64,000 nucleotides of DNA from Chryseosolibacter sp036402075 (GCA_036402075.1 DASWTP010000201.1:1-64000), one strand, 5' to 3'; shown: positions 25,509 to 33,719, numbered from the stretch's first letter. Translations and numbers: made by a program. The notes: generated by a model not told the origin, from the letters alone.

Positions 25509-25583
25509 CGAGGTGTAGCGCAGCCCGGTTAGCGCACCACGTTAGGGACGTGGGGGTCGGATGTTCGAATCATCTCACCTCGA
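25509..25583 (+). tRNA. tRNA-Pro (anticodon AGG)
   Basis: 75 nt with discriminator A, CCA not encoded. Acceptor CGAGGTG/CACCTCG, D arm GCGC/GCGC, anticodon stem CCACG/CGTGG around loop TTAGGGA, T arm GGATG TTCGAAT CATCT. The body matches bacterial tRNA-Pro closely (GCGCAGC, GGGTCGGA). The anticodon (25544-25546) is AGG, reading CCU; A34 in tRNA-Pro is unusual in bacteria, where GGG, TGG and CGG are the normal set. Confidence 0.93.
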
Positions 25584-25610
25584 CTTTAGAATAGTATAAC
25601 GAATGTTCTT

Positions 25611-25680
25611 TGAGGTGTACCCCGACATGGTCGGGGCCGGTTAGCACAATCTCGATAGTAATCGGTGATCACTTGACCCG
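25611..25680 (+). pseudogene. tRNA-Pro-like remnant with inserted hairpin
   Basis: GAGGTGTA (as at the start of the tRNA-Pro) is followed by a hairpin CCCCGAC-ATG-GTCGGGG (25620-25636) and then CCGGTTAGCACA, close to the D-arm sequence CCGGTTAGCGCA. The remainder no longer resembles a tRNA. Confidence 0.65.
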
Positions 25681-26074
25681 ACTTCTACGTTGGTGTTCTT
25701 ATTTTCTTACGTGAATCCCAACTGACACCCTTCCTGTCATCTAAAAAAAGTGAAACAGAATTGTCTTCAGGAACCGCAGAATCGCCTGCATTGTCGTGTT
25801 GTTTACCGGCTCAATCCATTTTACTGTCGCTTCTTTCGCCTTCCTTTTCCGGCCTTTTTTATTCTTTCCCATTGGCGTTGCTGTCTATTGTAGCAAAACA
25901 AATTTCGAAAAGCTATCATCAACCCCACGAAAAACGGGCTGCAAGTTTGTCGGGATTTGCATGTCAGATTTGAAATGAGTCATCGTCTGTCAATGACAAG
26001 AATTTCTTTTTTTAAATGCCCGACATAAATTGTCGAAGCAACATTGAACTTAACCGAAGTTTTCCCGACTCCAT
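25681..26074. other. Gene-free stretch between the tRNA-Pro remnant and the KTSC gene
   Basis: Short open frames on the plus strand between 25761 and 25978 are serine/leucine-rich, overlap each other in two frames and lack coding character, so I do not call them. No hairpin or repeat stands out. A promoter for the KTSC gene must lie near its right end. Confidence 0.4.
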
Positions 26075-26284
26075 ATGGAACGCCTGCCAGTATCTTCCTC
26101 TATGGCCAAATCGATAGGTCACGACCCGTTTCAATCCATTCTTGAAATCGAATTTACATCCGGAGAGGTATGGCAGTTCCTTAACGTGCCGCACGATGTG
26201 TACAAGGAAATGTTGACCTTTTCCATCGGAAGGTATTTTCACGCGTTTATTCGCGGGAAGTATGAAGAGAGAAGAGTCAACTGA
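26075..26284 (+). CDS. KTSC-domain protein
   Basis: 69 aa. The small KTSC domain fills the protein: SSSMAKSIGHDPFQSILEIEFTSGEVWQFLNVPHDVYKEMLTFSIGRYFHAFIRGKY. Function of the domain is not established; an RNA-linked role has been suggested. Its stop lies at the left arm of a heptamer-repeat locus. Confidence 0.85.
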   Translation: MERLPVSSSMAKSIGHDPFQSILEIEFTSGEVWQFLNVPHDVYKEMLTFSIGRYFHAFIRGKYEERRVN

Positions 26285-26466
26285 GGCGTCAAATGCCAAA
26301 GGCCAAATACCAAGATCCAAAGACCAGGATCCAAAAAAGAAGCTCAGCCCCATGAGAACACTCTTGAACTTCAATCGCCATTGCAACCAGGTTCTGGCGT
26401 GTGAGTGGTAAGTATTTAATCTTGGTTTTTGGGATTAGACTTTCGGACTTCGATTCGTCTTTCAGT
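26283..26466. repeat. Inverted heptamer-repeat locus 1
   Basis: Left arm 26283-26340: degenerate 7-mers of form NNNNCCA (AATGCCA, AAGGCCA, AATACCA, AGATCCA, AAGACCA). Right arm 26418-26466: 7-mers in the opposite sense (TGGTTTT, TGGGATT, then CGGACTT). Unique spacer of about 77 bp. Lies between the convergent KTSC and L,D-transpeptidase genes, overlapping neither by more than the stop codon. Confidence 0.75.
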
Positions 26467-26468
26467 CG

Positions 26469-27863
26469 CTATAGCAAAACGAGCGGCTTCACGCGATTAA
26501 TTGAATCAACCATCGCACGATCTTTCTTGTATAAGTCCTTGTAAAACTTAACGGTGTCACCTTCCTGCTCGACCGTGAAGTAATTCAAGTGCACGGGAAT
26601 TGGTCTTACGATTTTGACTTCAAGTCGTTTCTGCACCATCAGGTATTGCTCAAGATCGGCCGCATCAACGTATGTGTCGTCATCCTTCGCCAGGTATTTC
26701 GCGAGGTCAACGGCTTTCTGAACGCGAATACATCCATGACTGAGCGCACGGTCCGATTTCGCAAAAAGTCTGCGGGCATTCGTATCGTGCAGGTAAACAC
26801 CATAATTGTTCGGAAACACAAACTTGATCACGCCCATCGTATTTTCGGATCCCTCACGCTGGCGCAAAACGTACGGAAAATTTTCGGGCGTATACTTCTT
26901 CCAGTCAACAGCAGAATTCTTGATTACTTTGCCTTTCGAGTCGATTACCTGGTAGTTGTGCTTGCGCAGGTAATTGGTATCCGCCTGCACGGAGGGAAGA
27001 ATTTCTTTGAGGATGCTGCGAGGAACGTGCCAGTAAGGATAAATAATAAACGACTGCACAACACTCTTGATATTCGGTGTAGGGGTCTCGGGCTTGCCGA
27101 TGATGACCCGCGACTGCATGATAATAGAATCGTCTTCAACAACTTTCAATTGGAAAGAAGGAACATTCACGGCAATGTATCGCTTCGGAATTGGTGGTTC
27201 CCATCGCCACCGCTCCATTGAGGCAATAAGCTGATCTCTGCGCCTGGCGACCGTAGTGTCTTGTAGGTTCTGTTGAAGAATTTTAACCAGTGAATTTTTG
27301 ATCACCGAATATTCCGGGTTCTGAGGCTCCCGACTTCGAAGTAACGCAGTTATGGAATGAGTCGCCAACGCGGACTTTAAGGCCTCCCTTGCATCGGTCA
27401 GCTCGAGCGAATCCAGTTTTATCCGAGCGAACGTTTTTTTCTCAACGCGGCCATTCTTCAGGTGATACCATAACGTGATAAAGGAATCCGTGAGGAGCGC
27501 ATCGATGGCTGCTGCGTTTTGGTGATCGAATTTATCGCGCATTAGCGTATTGATGCGTGTGGAGTGATAATCTTCGGCCACAAGACCAAGCTCTTCTGAA
27601 CGATTGATAAACCGAACAAGGCTATCAGCATCCGCCTTAACAGCAAATGAATCCATCCACACCATGGTAAACTGGCTCATCTCGTAAAACTTTTGAACTG
27701 AAGTTTGTGCGTTCAGCGGCAGCGAGCGAATATCATTCAATTTAAGGGTGAGGGGCACCGCGCTTTGTCGAAGAGGCTCGCTCGCAACAGGAGGTTTTGT
27801 CGCAGTTGTACATGCCGCCACCGCGATCGCCAGAATGATTACGCCAAGGGAAAGTCTCACCAT
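26469..27863 (-). CDS. L,D-transpeptidase lipoprotein (LdtD/YcbB-like)
   Basis: 464 aa from the ATG at 27863, giving a lipoprotein signal (MVRLSLGVIILAIAVAAC). The middle third is the helical scaffold domain of YcbB-type enzymes (RSEELGLVAEDYH, LWYHLKNGRV). The YkuD catalytic domain spans about 240-400, with PYWHVP, HDTNARRLF and the catalytic SHGCIRV motif. Such enzymes form 3-3 cross-links in peptidoglycan or attach proteins to it. The C-terminal 60 residues continue the family pattern (VHLNYFTVEQEGDTVKFYKDLYKKD). Confidence 0.93.
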   Translation of the reverse strand: MVRLSLGVIILAIAVAACTTATKPPVASEPLRQSAVPLTLKLNDIRSLPLNAQTSVQKFYEMSQFTMVWMDSFAVKADADSLVRFINRSEELGLVAEDYHSTRINTLMRDKFDHQNAAAIDALLTDSFITLWYHLKNGRVEKKTFARIKLDSLELTDAREALKSALATHSITALLRSREPQNPEYSVIKNSLVKILQQNLQDTTVARRRDQLIASMERWRWEPPIPKRYIAVNVPSFQLKVVEDDSIIMQSRVIIGKPETPTPNIKSVVQSFIIYPYWHVPRSILKEILPSVQADTNYLRKHNYQVIDSKGKVIKNSAVDWKKYTPENFPYVLRQREGSENTMGVIKFVFPNNYGVYLHDTNARRLFAKSDRALSHGCIRVQKAVDLAKYLAKDDDTYVDAADLEQYLMVQKRLEVKIVRPIPVHLNYFTVEQEGDTVKFYKDLYKKDRAMVDSINRVKPLVLL

Positions 27864-28046
27864 ACAAATATACGAAGTACGAAAATCTATACCGAGCCGC
27901 CCGACTGCCATAACGCCTACGTGAACTGCCAAAAATGCTTCAATTTGAAGCTCAAAAGCACACTTGTCGGCTGATGCGGAAAATTATTGTATTCGCTTTT
28001 GCGCCAATTTGTCTTTGAATACATTGGAAAAAATTGCTTTTACATC

Positions 28047-29021
28047 ATGGACAAGTTTTTGAGCCATATGGCCAAATTCTTTCATATGGATGCATTTTCA
28101 AAAATGATAATTGAGGCCGTAGATAAGATCAAGAATGCGGTTGTTAAGATTGACGTTTATAAAACAGTGAAAGGTAAACTCCGGCCCGCAGGCTCGGGTT
28201 CCGGTTTCATTTTTTCTTCCGATGGGCTGGTTTTTACCAACAGCCACGTAGTGCACGGTGCCGAGCGCATTATGGTGAGTTTGTTAAATGAAAATGAAAT
28301 TGAGGCAACGCTTATTGGCGAAGACCCGGACACAGACCTCGCTATTCTGAAAATTTACGCGGATGGATACTCGGTTGCAAAGTTAGGCGATGCGGGAGAT
28401 TTGCAGATCGGTCAATTTGTTATTGCTATCGGAAATCCGTTTGGCTACCAGCACACCGTTACGGCCGGAGTGGTAAGTGCGCTAGGGCGATCGTTGCGTA
28501 CGCAATCAGGTCATCTCGTAGACAATGTTATTCAGTCGGATGCCGCGTTGAATCCCGGAAATTCCGGAGGGCCAATGATCAACACAGACGGAGAGGTGGT
28601 AGGTGTGAACACAGCGATCATCAATGGAGCGCAGGGGCTAAGTTTTTCCGTTGACATCAATACAGCAAAGGAAATCGCCACTCAGCTGATTCGCGATGGT
28701 AAAGTATTCAAAGGTTACCTTGGCGTAGCTATGCAGGAGGTTCCTATCACACCAAAAATTTTAAGACACTACCACCTGCCGAACCGAAAGGGGCTGTTTG
28801 TTGTGAGCATAGAAAAAGACTCGCCTGCCTCACTTTCGCAACTGCAGGAAGGTGATATAATCGTATCATTTAACGGTAAGCCGGTCAATTCGCTGCATGA
28901 GCTCTTCAAAGAGCTGACACGAAAAGATATTCTCAGCGCGATAGATATTTCAGTGATTCGTCACACAGAGCTGCTTCATTTCACGATTTTTCCCGCTGTG
29001 CGAAAAGAACGTGTGAAGTAG
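28047..29021 (+). CDS. HtrA/DegP-like trypsin-family protease with one PDZ domain, no export signal
   Basis: 324 aa from the ATG at 28047; the longer frame begins at TTG. Catalytic triad His67 (FTNSHVVHG), Asp97 (DPDTDLAI) and Ser173 (ALNPGNSGGPM), then a single PDZ domain (about 225-315; GYLGVAM, GLFVVSIEKDSPASLSQLQEGDIIVSFNGKPV). The N-terminus is amphipathic with no hydrophobic core, so the enzyme looks cytoplasmic, unlike most HtrA proteins. Its 3-prime end overlaps the convergent hydrolase gene by 41 bp. Confidence 0.92.
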   Translation: MDKFLSHMAKFFHMDAFSKMIIEAVDKIKNAVVKIDVYKTVKGKLRPAGSGSGFIFSSDGLVFTNSHVVHGAERIMVSLLNENEIEATLIGEDPDTDLAILKIYADGYSVAKLGDAGDLQIGQFVIAIGNPFGYQHTVTAGVVSALGRSLRTQSGHLVDNVIQSDAALNPGNSGGPMINTDGEVVGVNTAIINGAQGLSFSVDINTAKEIATQLIRDGKVFKGYLGVAMQEVPITPKILRHYHLPNRKGLFVVSIEKDSPASLSQLQEGDIIVSFNGKPVNSLHELFKELTRKDILSAIDISVIRHTELLHFTIFPAVRKERVK

Positions 29022-29865
29022 GCAGAGCTTCACTGGGTTCGGTAATGAAATCCACGACTTCCTTCACCACCGTTGTCGACCGGAGATTGTGACCGAACCC
29101 TTTTGTGGTGATCAGTCGCGACCGTTCCCACGCCTTATGCAACGGAATTGAATAGTGGTAGGGCGCTTCATCATCGTCCTCATCATGAATGATCAGCCCC
29201 TTTACATTTACGCTGTCAATGAATCGCCTGGTTGAGAAGTAGTCGGGTGTGACTTCGTATCGGCTTGCAAAATGGTCCAGCACGAGGTTCAACGTCCTGG
29301 AATTAAGCCTCAGCGTTTTCTGGAAAACGGAAATAAAATCACTTGCTTCACCTGGTGGGGCAAGCAGCACCAGCTGATTGACCTGGAGCAATGGATATTT
29401 ATGAAATGTGTGAAGCAACGAAAAACCGCCAAGGGAGTGGCCGACCACGCTATGGAAAGGTCCGTTGTCACGAATGAAGTTTTCTATCAACGAGCTGTAT
29501 AGTGGCACCGAGAGAAAACTTCCTGACGACAGGCCATGGCCGGGAGCATCGATTGAATAAATGGTGAACTCATCGCTTTTCAACGCTTCAATGTATGGCT
29601 TCCACCGATACGTGTGGCTCTGCCATCCATGAAGAAAGAGAATCTTCTTCTTCCCGGTCCCCCAGCGGTAAGCCTGAATCTTTTCATCTTCATGATCGAC
29701 CGTGATTTTCTCAGCGGTGTTAAAGAATTGTTTTTGTTTTTCGTTTACCGGAACGCGGAACGGTTTGCAAAAAAGGAGAAATCCATGTTCTGCAGCCTTT
29801 GCAGGCGAAACCAATGCAAGGGTGTTCAGGTAAAGCCCATAAAGTCGAATGATCAGATTTTTCAT
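28981..29865 (-). CDS. Alpha/beta hydrolase
   Basis: 294 aa. Oxyanion-hole HG in LFLHGWQSHTYRW, nucleophile elbow GHSLGGFS, acid in IIHDEDDDEAPY and C-terminal His in TKGFGHNLRS. Serine hydrolase of unknown substrate. It follows the TetR gene by 53 bp and has its own copy of the TetR operator, so it is the likely regulated target. Confidence 0.92.
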   Translation of the reverse strand: MKNLIIRLYGLYLNTLALVSPAKAAEHGFLLFCKPFRVPVNEKQKQFFNTAEKITVDHEDEKIQAYRWGTGKKKILFLHGWQSHTYRWKPYIEALKSDEFTIYSIDAPGHGLSSGSFLSVPLYSSLIENFIRDNGPFHSVVGHSLGGFSLLHTFHKYPLLQVNQLVLLAPPGEASDFISVFQKTLRLNSRTLNLVLDHFASRYEVTPDYFSTRRFIDSVNVKGLIIHDEDDDEAPYHYSIPLHKAWERSRLITTKGFGHNLRSTTVVKEVVDFITEPSEALPTSHVLFAQREKS

Positions 29866-29883
29866 AAGCGTATCATTTTTATT

Positions 29884-29903
29884 TAGGTACCGATCGGTAT
29901 CTT
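29884..29903 (-). promoter_or_regulatory. Putative TetR operator before the hydrolase gene
   Basis: On the minus strand AAGATACC-GATC-GGTACC, an inverted repeat matching the operator at 30519-30538. It lies 18 bp upstream of the hydrolase start. Confidence 0.75.
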
Positions 29904-29918
29904 CGTGTATAAAAAAAT

Positions 29919-30509
29919 TTAGAGTTCGATTTCCTTCAATTGCCGGTCCAGGAAGGCAGTAATCCTCCGGATGTCATCGTTGTTGCCCTTAAGCTTGCTC
30001 ATCATAATGGCGCCTTCGAGCGAGGCAATGACCACCGCTGCGAACCCATCGACATCCGTATTTTTTTTCAGCTGCTGAAAGCGGATGCCGTTCCTCAAGA
30101 TGGTAGCGACTGACTCGCGCAAAATTTCGAGCACTTTCACAGCCTCCTTGCGCAACACCGGATGAGCGTCATCTGCTTCGATTGCCGCGTTCAGCAATGG
30201 GCATCCCCCTTTTAACTCCGGCTTCGTAACATAACTATCGAAGAAACGAAAGATGGCGCGCAGTTTTTCACCTGCTGTTTTTGCACCCTTTATTTTTTCC
30301 CGCAGCTTTAAAAACATGATGGAAGAAAGGTGATACAGCGTTTCGCGCTCGAGATCCTCTTTATTCTTAAAATGCCGGTAGATAGCACCCTTGGTAAGGC
30401 CTGTCGCATCTGTTATATCACTAATGGATGTAGCCTTATAACCCTGTGTATTAAATAAAACACCGGATTTTAGCAAAATTTTCTCTTTTGTAACGTCAGG
30501 ATTGCGCAT
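29919..30509 (-). CDS. TetR/AcrR-family transcriptional repressor
   Basis: 196 aa. N-terminal HTH VTKEKILLKSGVLFNTQGYKATSISDITDATGLTKGAIYRHFKNKEDL is classic TetR; the rest is the helical ligand-binding and dimer domain, with CPLLNAAIEADDAHPVLR near residue 95-115, as in the YsiA/AcrR subgroup linked to fatty-acyl or xenobiotic signals. Operator copies lie 10 bp upstream of its own start and before the downstream hydrolase gene, indicating autoregulation. Confidence 0.94.
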   Translation of the reverse strand: MRNPDVTKEKILLKSGVLFNTQGYKATSISDITDATGLTKGAIYRHFKNKEDLERETLYHLSSIMFLKLREKIKGAKTAGEKLRAIFRFFDSYVTKPELKGGCPLLNAAIEADDAHPVLRKEAVKVLEILRESVATILRNGIRFQQLKKNTDVDGFAAVVIASLEGAIMMSKLKGNNDDIRRITAFLDRQLKEIEL

Positions 30510-30518
30510 CAGGCTACG

Positions 30519-30538
30519 AAGATACCAATCGGTATCTT
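30519..30538 (-). promoter_or_regulatory. Putative TetR operator (autoregulatory)
   Basis: Inverted repeat AAGATACC-AATC-GGTATCTT, perfect 8-bp arms, 4-bp centre, 10 bp before the tetR start codon. Shared with the site at 29884. Confidence 0.8.
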
Positions 30539-30727
30539 AAAATCCAAATGCCGTGGCGTATGATGGCGCGAAGCGAACGAATAGTAAAGTGCTGCTTAAT
30601 TAATCGAGGGGTGCGGCCGCTGCGGGCGTCCACGTACCAGCGGTTTTGAATCCTTGCCTGGCATCAGTTTTTTACCCACGTTAGCACGGCACCTGGGGGC
30701 AGTGTTCACAAACAAAACAGCAAAACA

Positions 30728-30913
30728 ATGTCAGAACTTAAATTAAAAGGCGCCTGGAATGAGATGAAGGGTAAGCTCAAGCAAAAGTATGGTCAACTCA
30801 CGGACGATGATTTGACTTTTGCTGAAGGAAAAGAAGATGAATTGTACGGCCGTTTGCAACAACGTCTGGGCAAAACAAAAGAGGAGATTCGTAACGAGAT
30901 CGAAAAACTTTAA
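30728..30913 (+). CDS. CsbD-family stress protein
   Basis: 61 aa. Whole protein is the CsbD motif: LKLKGAWNEMKGKLKQKYGQLTDDDL, EGKEDELYGRLQQRLGKTKEEI. CsbD proteins are small, charged and induced by general stress; molecular function unknown. It stands alone with its own terminator. The 190 bp upstream show no other gene. Confidence 0.93.
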   Translation: MSELKLKGAWNEMKGKLKQKYGQLTDDDLTFAEGKEDELYGRLQQRLGKTKEEIRNEIEKL

Positions 30914-30932
30914 TCCGTTATCGGTTTCTCTT

Positions 30933-30974
30933 GCTTTCTCCGTGTGTGTTGATGCACATGGAGAAAGCATTTTT
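30933..30974 (+). terminator. Terminator after the CsbD gene
   Basis: GCTTTCTCCGTGTG (30933-30946) pairs with CACATGGAGAAAGC (30956-30969, one mismatch), followed by a T-rich tract. Confidence 0.85.
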
Positions 30975-31003
30975 ATTTTACCTGGTTCTCGCTATTTTCG
31001 GAC

Positions 31004-32101
31004 ATGAACCTGCGTTACCTTTCCCTACTTCTTCTTTGCTTTTCTAGCTGCATTTCGTTTGGTCAAATCGCGCTTGATAGTTTGCTTCCCGTTCGCGGGT
31101 TCTGCATTGCAGCGCCAGTGCCTTCACAACTTGATCCGTTTGTTTCCTTTATCGAAAAAGAGTTAGCTCCCAGAAAAGTAAATACCCTCATCCTTCGCGT
31201 TGACTACAATTATCAATTCCAGTCACATCCCGAGTTGCGCGACAGTATTGTCTTATCAAAAGCAGACGTAAAAAAACTGGTGGCCACCTGCAGAAAATAC
31301 AAAATCAATCTCATCCCGCAGATTAACCTTCTCGGTCACCAGTCGTGGGCGTCAAAGACAAACAACCTGTTGCTGAAATATCCGCAATTTGATGAGACAC
31401 CCCATGTGAAGATGCCGGCAAAATACGAATGGCCGAATGAGGACGGCTTGTATTGCAAGAGTTATTGTCCGAACCATCCTGACGTTCACAAAGTCGTTTT
31501 CGCTTTAGTGGACGAGATTTGCGATGTATTTGAAGCTACTGCTTTTCATGCAGGGATGGATGAGGTGTTTTACATTGGAGACGACAAATGCCCACGCTGC
31601 AGCGGAGGCGATAAAGCCGAACTTTTTGCACAAGAGGTAAACCGAGTTTCATCTCACCTGGCAGAAAAAAATCGCTTACTATGGATCTGGGGCGATCGTA
31701 TGATCGATGGAAAGACCACAGGCCTGGGAATGTGGGAAGCGAGCATGAACAGCACCCACCGTTCAATTGACATGGTTTCAAAAAATGTTGTGATTTGCGA
31801 CTGGCATTATGAGCGTGCGGACAAAACTGCTGTTCTCTTTGCAGCAAAAGGTTTCAATGTAATCACATGTCCATGGAGAAATCCTTCTGTTGCTGTTTCA
31901 CAGCTCCACGACATGATCAATTTCCGGGAAACGTCAACGCCCCAAATGAAAGCAAGGTTTCAGGGTGTAATGCAAACCGTCTGGTCGGACACCAAAAGTT
32001 TTATTGACGGCTTCTATGGCAAGTCAAAAAATCCAGGGGAGGTCAACACAGCGTGGAACTGCTTCAGGCAATTGTTCGATGGTATCGCTCACCTGAAGTA
32101 A
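31004..32101 (+). CDS. Secreted GH20-like glycoside hydrolase
   Basis: 365 aa. Signal peptide to about residue 20 (CFSSCISFGQ). A TIM-barrel with the family 20 hallmark Asp-Glu pair in AFHAGMDEVF, plus PQINLLGHQSW and DGLYCKSYCPNHPDVH. Beta-N-acetylhexosaminidases use substrate-assisted catalysis; the usual GH20b N-terminal domain is absent and the protein is short, so substrate is uncertain. Confidence 0.82.
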   Translation: MNLRYLSLLLLCFSSCISFGQIALDSLLPVRGFCIAAPVPSQLDPFVSFIEKELAPRKVNTLILRVDYNYQFQSHPELRDSIVLSKADVKKLVATCRKYKINLIPQINLLGHQSWASKTNNLLLKYPQFDETPHVKMPAKYEWPNEDGLYCKSYCPNHPDVHKVVFALVDEICDVFEATAFHAGMDEVFYIGDDKCPRCSGGDKAELFAQEVNRVSSHLAEKNRLLWIWGDRMIDGKTTGLGMWEASMNSTHRSIDMVSKNVVICDWHYERADKTAVLFAAKGFNVITCPWRNPSVAVSQLHDMINFRETSTPQMKARFQGVMQTVWSDTKSFIDGFYGKSKNPGEVNTAWNCFRQLFDGIAHLK

Positions 32102-32269
32102 ATTCTTCGGCTGACTGTTTTAGCGAAAACCAAAAATCAGTGAGTGTCCGTTACATCAAACTACGTATTGGCACTACGCAAAAGTACTGAATTCCATTTT
32201 CTCCGATTACTTTCCACTCATCAGGCGGTATATTCGTTCACAGTATTTTATTTCCCCCGATAGAATTTC

Positions 32270-33487
32270 ATGACTTCGATCTTGCATTCACAGCTCAAAA
32301 AAGAAGCCGTTACGGTATCCCTTCTTCCTACGCTGAAGTTTGTAGCGATCGGTATAATCTGGATTGTGTTGTCAGACCTTGCGCTATTTTTGTCGCAGGC
32401 TTCGGTTTCCACGCACTTTCCAATTTTTCACCTTGAGGTGTTGAAAGGAACTCTGTTTGTGCTTGCGATGGGCGTCTTCTTTTTCATGATGCAGCGCAAA
32501 AATGACTCTGTGCATCGTGAAATTGCCGAGCTTGACCTGTTTCAAAGGAATCCGCAGGCCATGATGATCTACAACCTGCAAACCATGCAATTTCTTGATG
32601 TGAACGAGGCTGCGGTAGGCGTTTACGGATACACGCGTGCCGAATTCCTTTCCATGAAAATCTGTGACATCCGTCTGAAAGAAGAGCTACCAACTCTCAT
32701 TAAAGCCATTGAACAATTACAGAACGGGTTTCGATTCATTGGAGATTCGCGTCACATCCACAAGAACGGATCGATTGTGCACACCGAGGTGTCGGCTTAT
32801 TCGATCACCTATAAGAAGCAGCATGCAGGTTTGATCATGGCCATCGATATCTCGAATCAAAAAAAGGCTGAACAGGCTTTGATCGAAGCTACCAAGTTGC
32901 ACGAGCAGCAAATGCATGCCAAGCTGTATGAGGTTGCATTATTCAACAAAGAATTGCAGGTGCGCATCCGTGAGATCAACGCCAATAACGATGAACTCAT
33001 TGAAGTTAATAAACTTCTCCAGCATGCGAGCCGGAATTCGGTCGCGCGCTATGAGGCAAAAGTGTTGCGGATGCAACAATTGATGACCGAGGCCCTTGAA
33101 AACATGTCGGAGGCATTTTGGATTATTGACTTGAAAACTGCAGAGGCCACATTCGCGAGCGCGGGAGCGCTATCATATTTTGGATGCTCCCGAAAATGCC
33201 TGGTGGACCGACCGAACTTATGGGAATCGTTCGTACACTCAAAGGACAAGAAGCGGATCAAGGAAGAGATGCTTCAACTTAATGATCATGACGAACTTGA
33301 GATTCAGTACCTGCACCAGGACGGCATAACAAGGATTTCACAAAAAATTCGGTTGATCAGGGATGAAGATGAGGCTGTAGAGAAGATTATGTGTGCAGTC
33401 CGCATCCCTGAGTCCCCTACCGAGGACTTATTTTCGATGACAACGAAAAATGAAAGTTCGTGGAGAATATCGGAGTCGAACCGATGA
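32270..33487 (+). CDS. Membrane PAS-PAS protein without output domain, ending inside tRNA-Ala
   Basis: 405 aa. Two N-terminal membrane helices (about 20-45 and 55-75), a PAS domain (85-205, RNPQAMMIYNLQTMQFLDVNEAAVGVYGY), a coiled coil (205-280) and a second PAS (about 280-385). No kinase, cyclase or HTH output follows. The last eight residues WRISESNR are encoded by the antisense strand of the tRNA-Ala gene (33461-33487), so the natural C-terminus has been replaced. Likely a truncated sensor kinase, or a sensor that signals through a partner. Confidence 0.82.
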   Translation: MTSILHSQLKKEAVTVSLLPTLKFVAIGIIWIVLSDLALFLSQASVSTHFPIFHLEVLKGTLFVLAMGVFFFMMQRKNDSVHREIAELDLFQRNPQAMMIYNLQTMQFLDVNEAAVGVYGYTRAEFLSMKICDIRLKEELPTLIKAIEQLQNGFRFIGDSRHIHKNGSIVHTEVSAYSITYKKQHAGLIMAIDISNQKKAEQALIEATKLHEQQMHAKLYEVALFNKELQVRIREINANNDELIEVNKLLQHASRNSVARYEAKVLRMQQLMTEALENMSEAFWIIDLKTAEATFASAGALSYFGCSRKCLVDRPNLWESFVHSKDKKRIKEEMLQLNDHDELEIQYLHQDGITRISQKIRLIRDEDEAVEKIMCAVRIPESPTEDLFSMTTKNESSWRISESNR

Positions 33488-33534
33488 CCTCTTCCATGCC
33501 ATGGAAGCGCTCTAGCCAGCTGAGCTAATCCCCC
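33461..33534 (-). tRNA. tRNA-Ala (anticodon GGC)
   Basis: 74 nt with discriminator A. Acceptor GGGGGAT/ATTCTCC includes the G3-U70 pair that identifies tRNA-Ala; D arm GCTC/GAGC; anticodon stem CTTCC/GGAAG around ATGGCAT; T arm ATCGG TTCGACT CCGAT. CCA is not encoded. 27 bp overlap the 3-prime end of the plus-strand PAS gene. Confidence 0.97.
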
Positions 33535-33544
33535 TTTTGTTTTT

Positions 33545-33618
33545 CAACCCATCTGAACTTGATCGCCTTCCCGACTCGTGTCGGGAAGCTTTCGTTAGCT
33601 GAGTTAAAATCCACTTGT
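33545..33618 (-). pseudogene. tRNA-like remnant with CCCGAC hairpin upstream of tRNA-Ala
   Basis: Minus strand: AACTCAGCTAACGAAAGC (compare AGCTCAGCTGGCTAGAGC of tRNA-Ala), then hairpin CTTCCCGAC-ACGA-GTCGGGAAG (33567-33588), then GATCAAGTTCAGATGGGTT, vaguely like a T arm. Same type of inserted hairpin as at the tRNA-Pro and tRNA-Asn remnants. The rest of 33619-33719 holds nothing recognisable. Confidence 0.6.
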
Positions 33619-33719
33619 TTTTGAATCAACTTAGCGAACCAAGCCAATCCTTTGCGATGCCAAATATAATGCGCGGGATGGAATCGCCAAATCATTGATG
33701 AAGCAAAGACCAAACGTTC

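Noticed and set aside
25761..25978. Overlapping plus-strand frames of 60-70 codons
   Set aside because: Ser/Leu-rich in two overlapping frames, no recognisable start signal or family; treated as non-coding.
26283..26466. Heptamer loci as transposon ends or MITEs
   Set aside because: No target-site duplication, no shared sequence between loci, and the inverted arms are internally periodic, which transposon ends are not.
30540..30727. Small gene upstream of the CsbD gene
   Set aside because: No open frame with a plausible start and composition on either strand.
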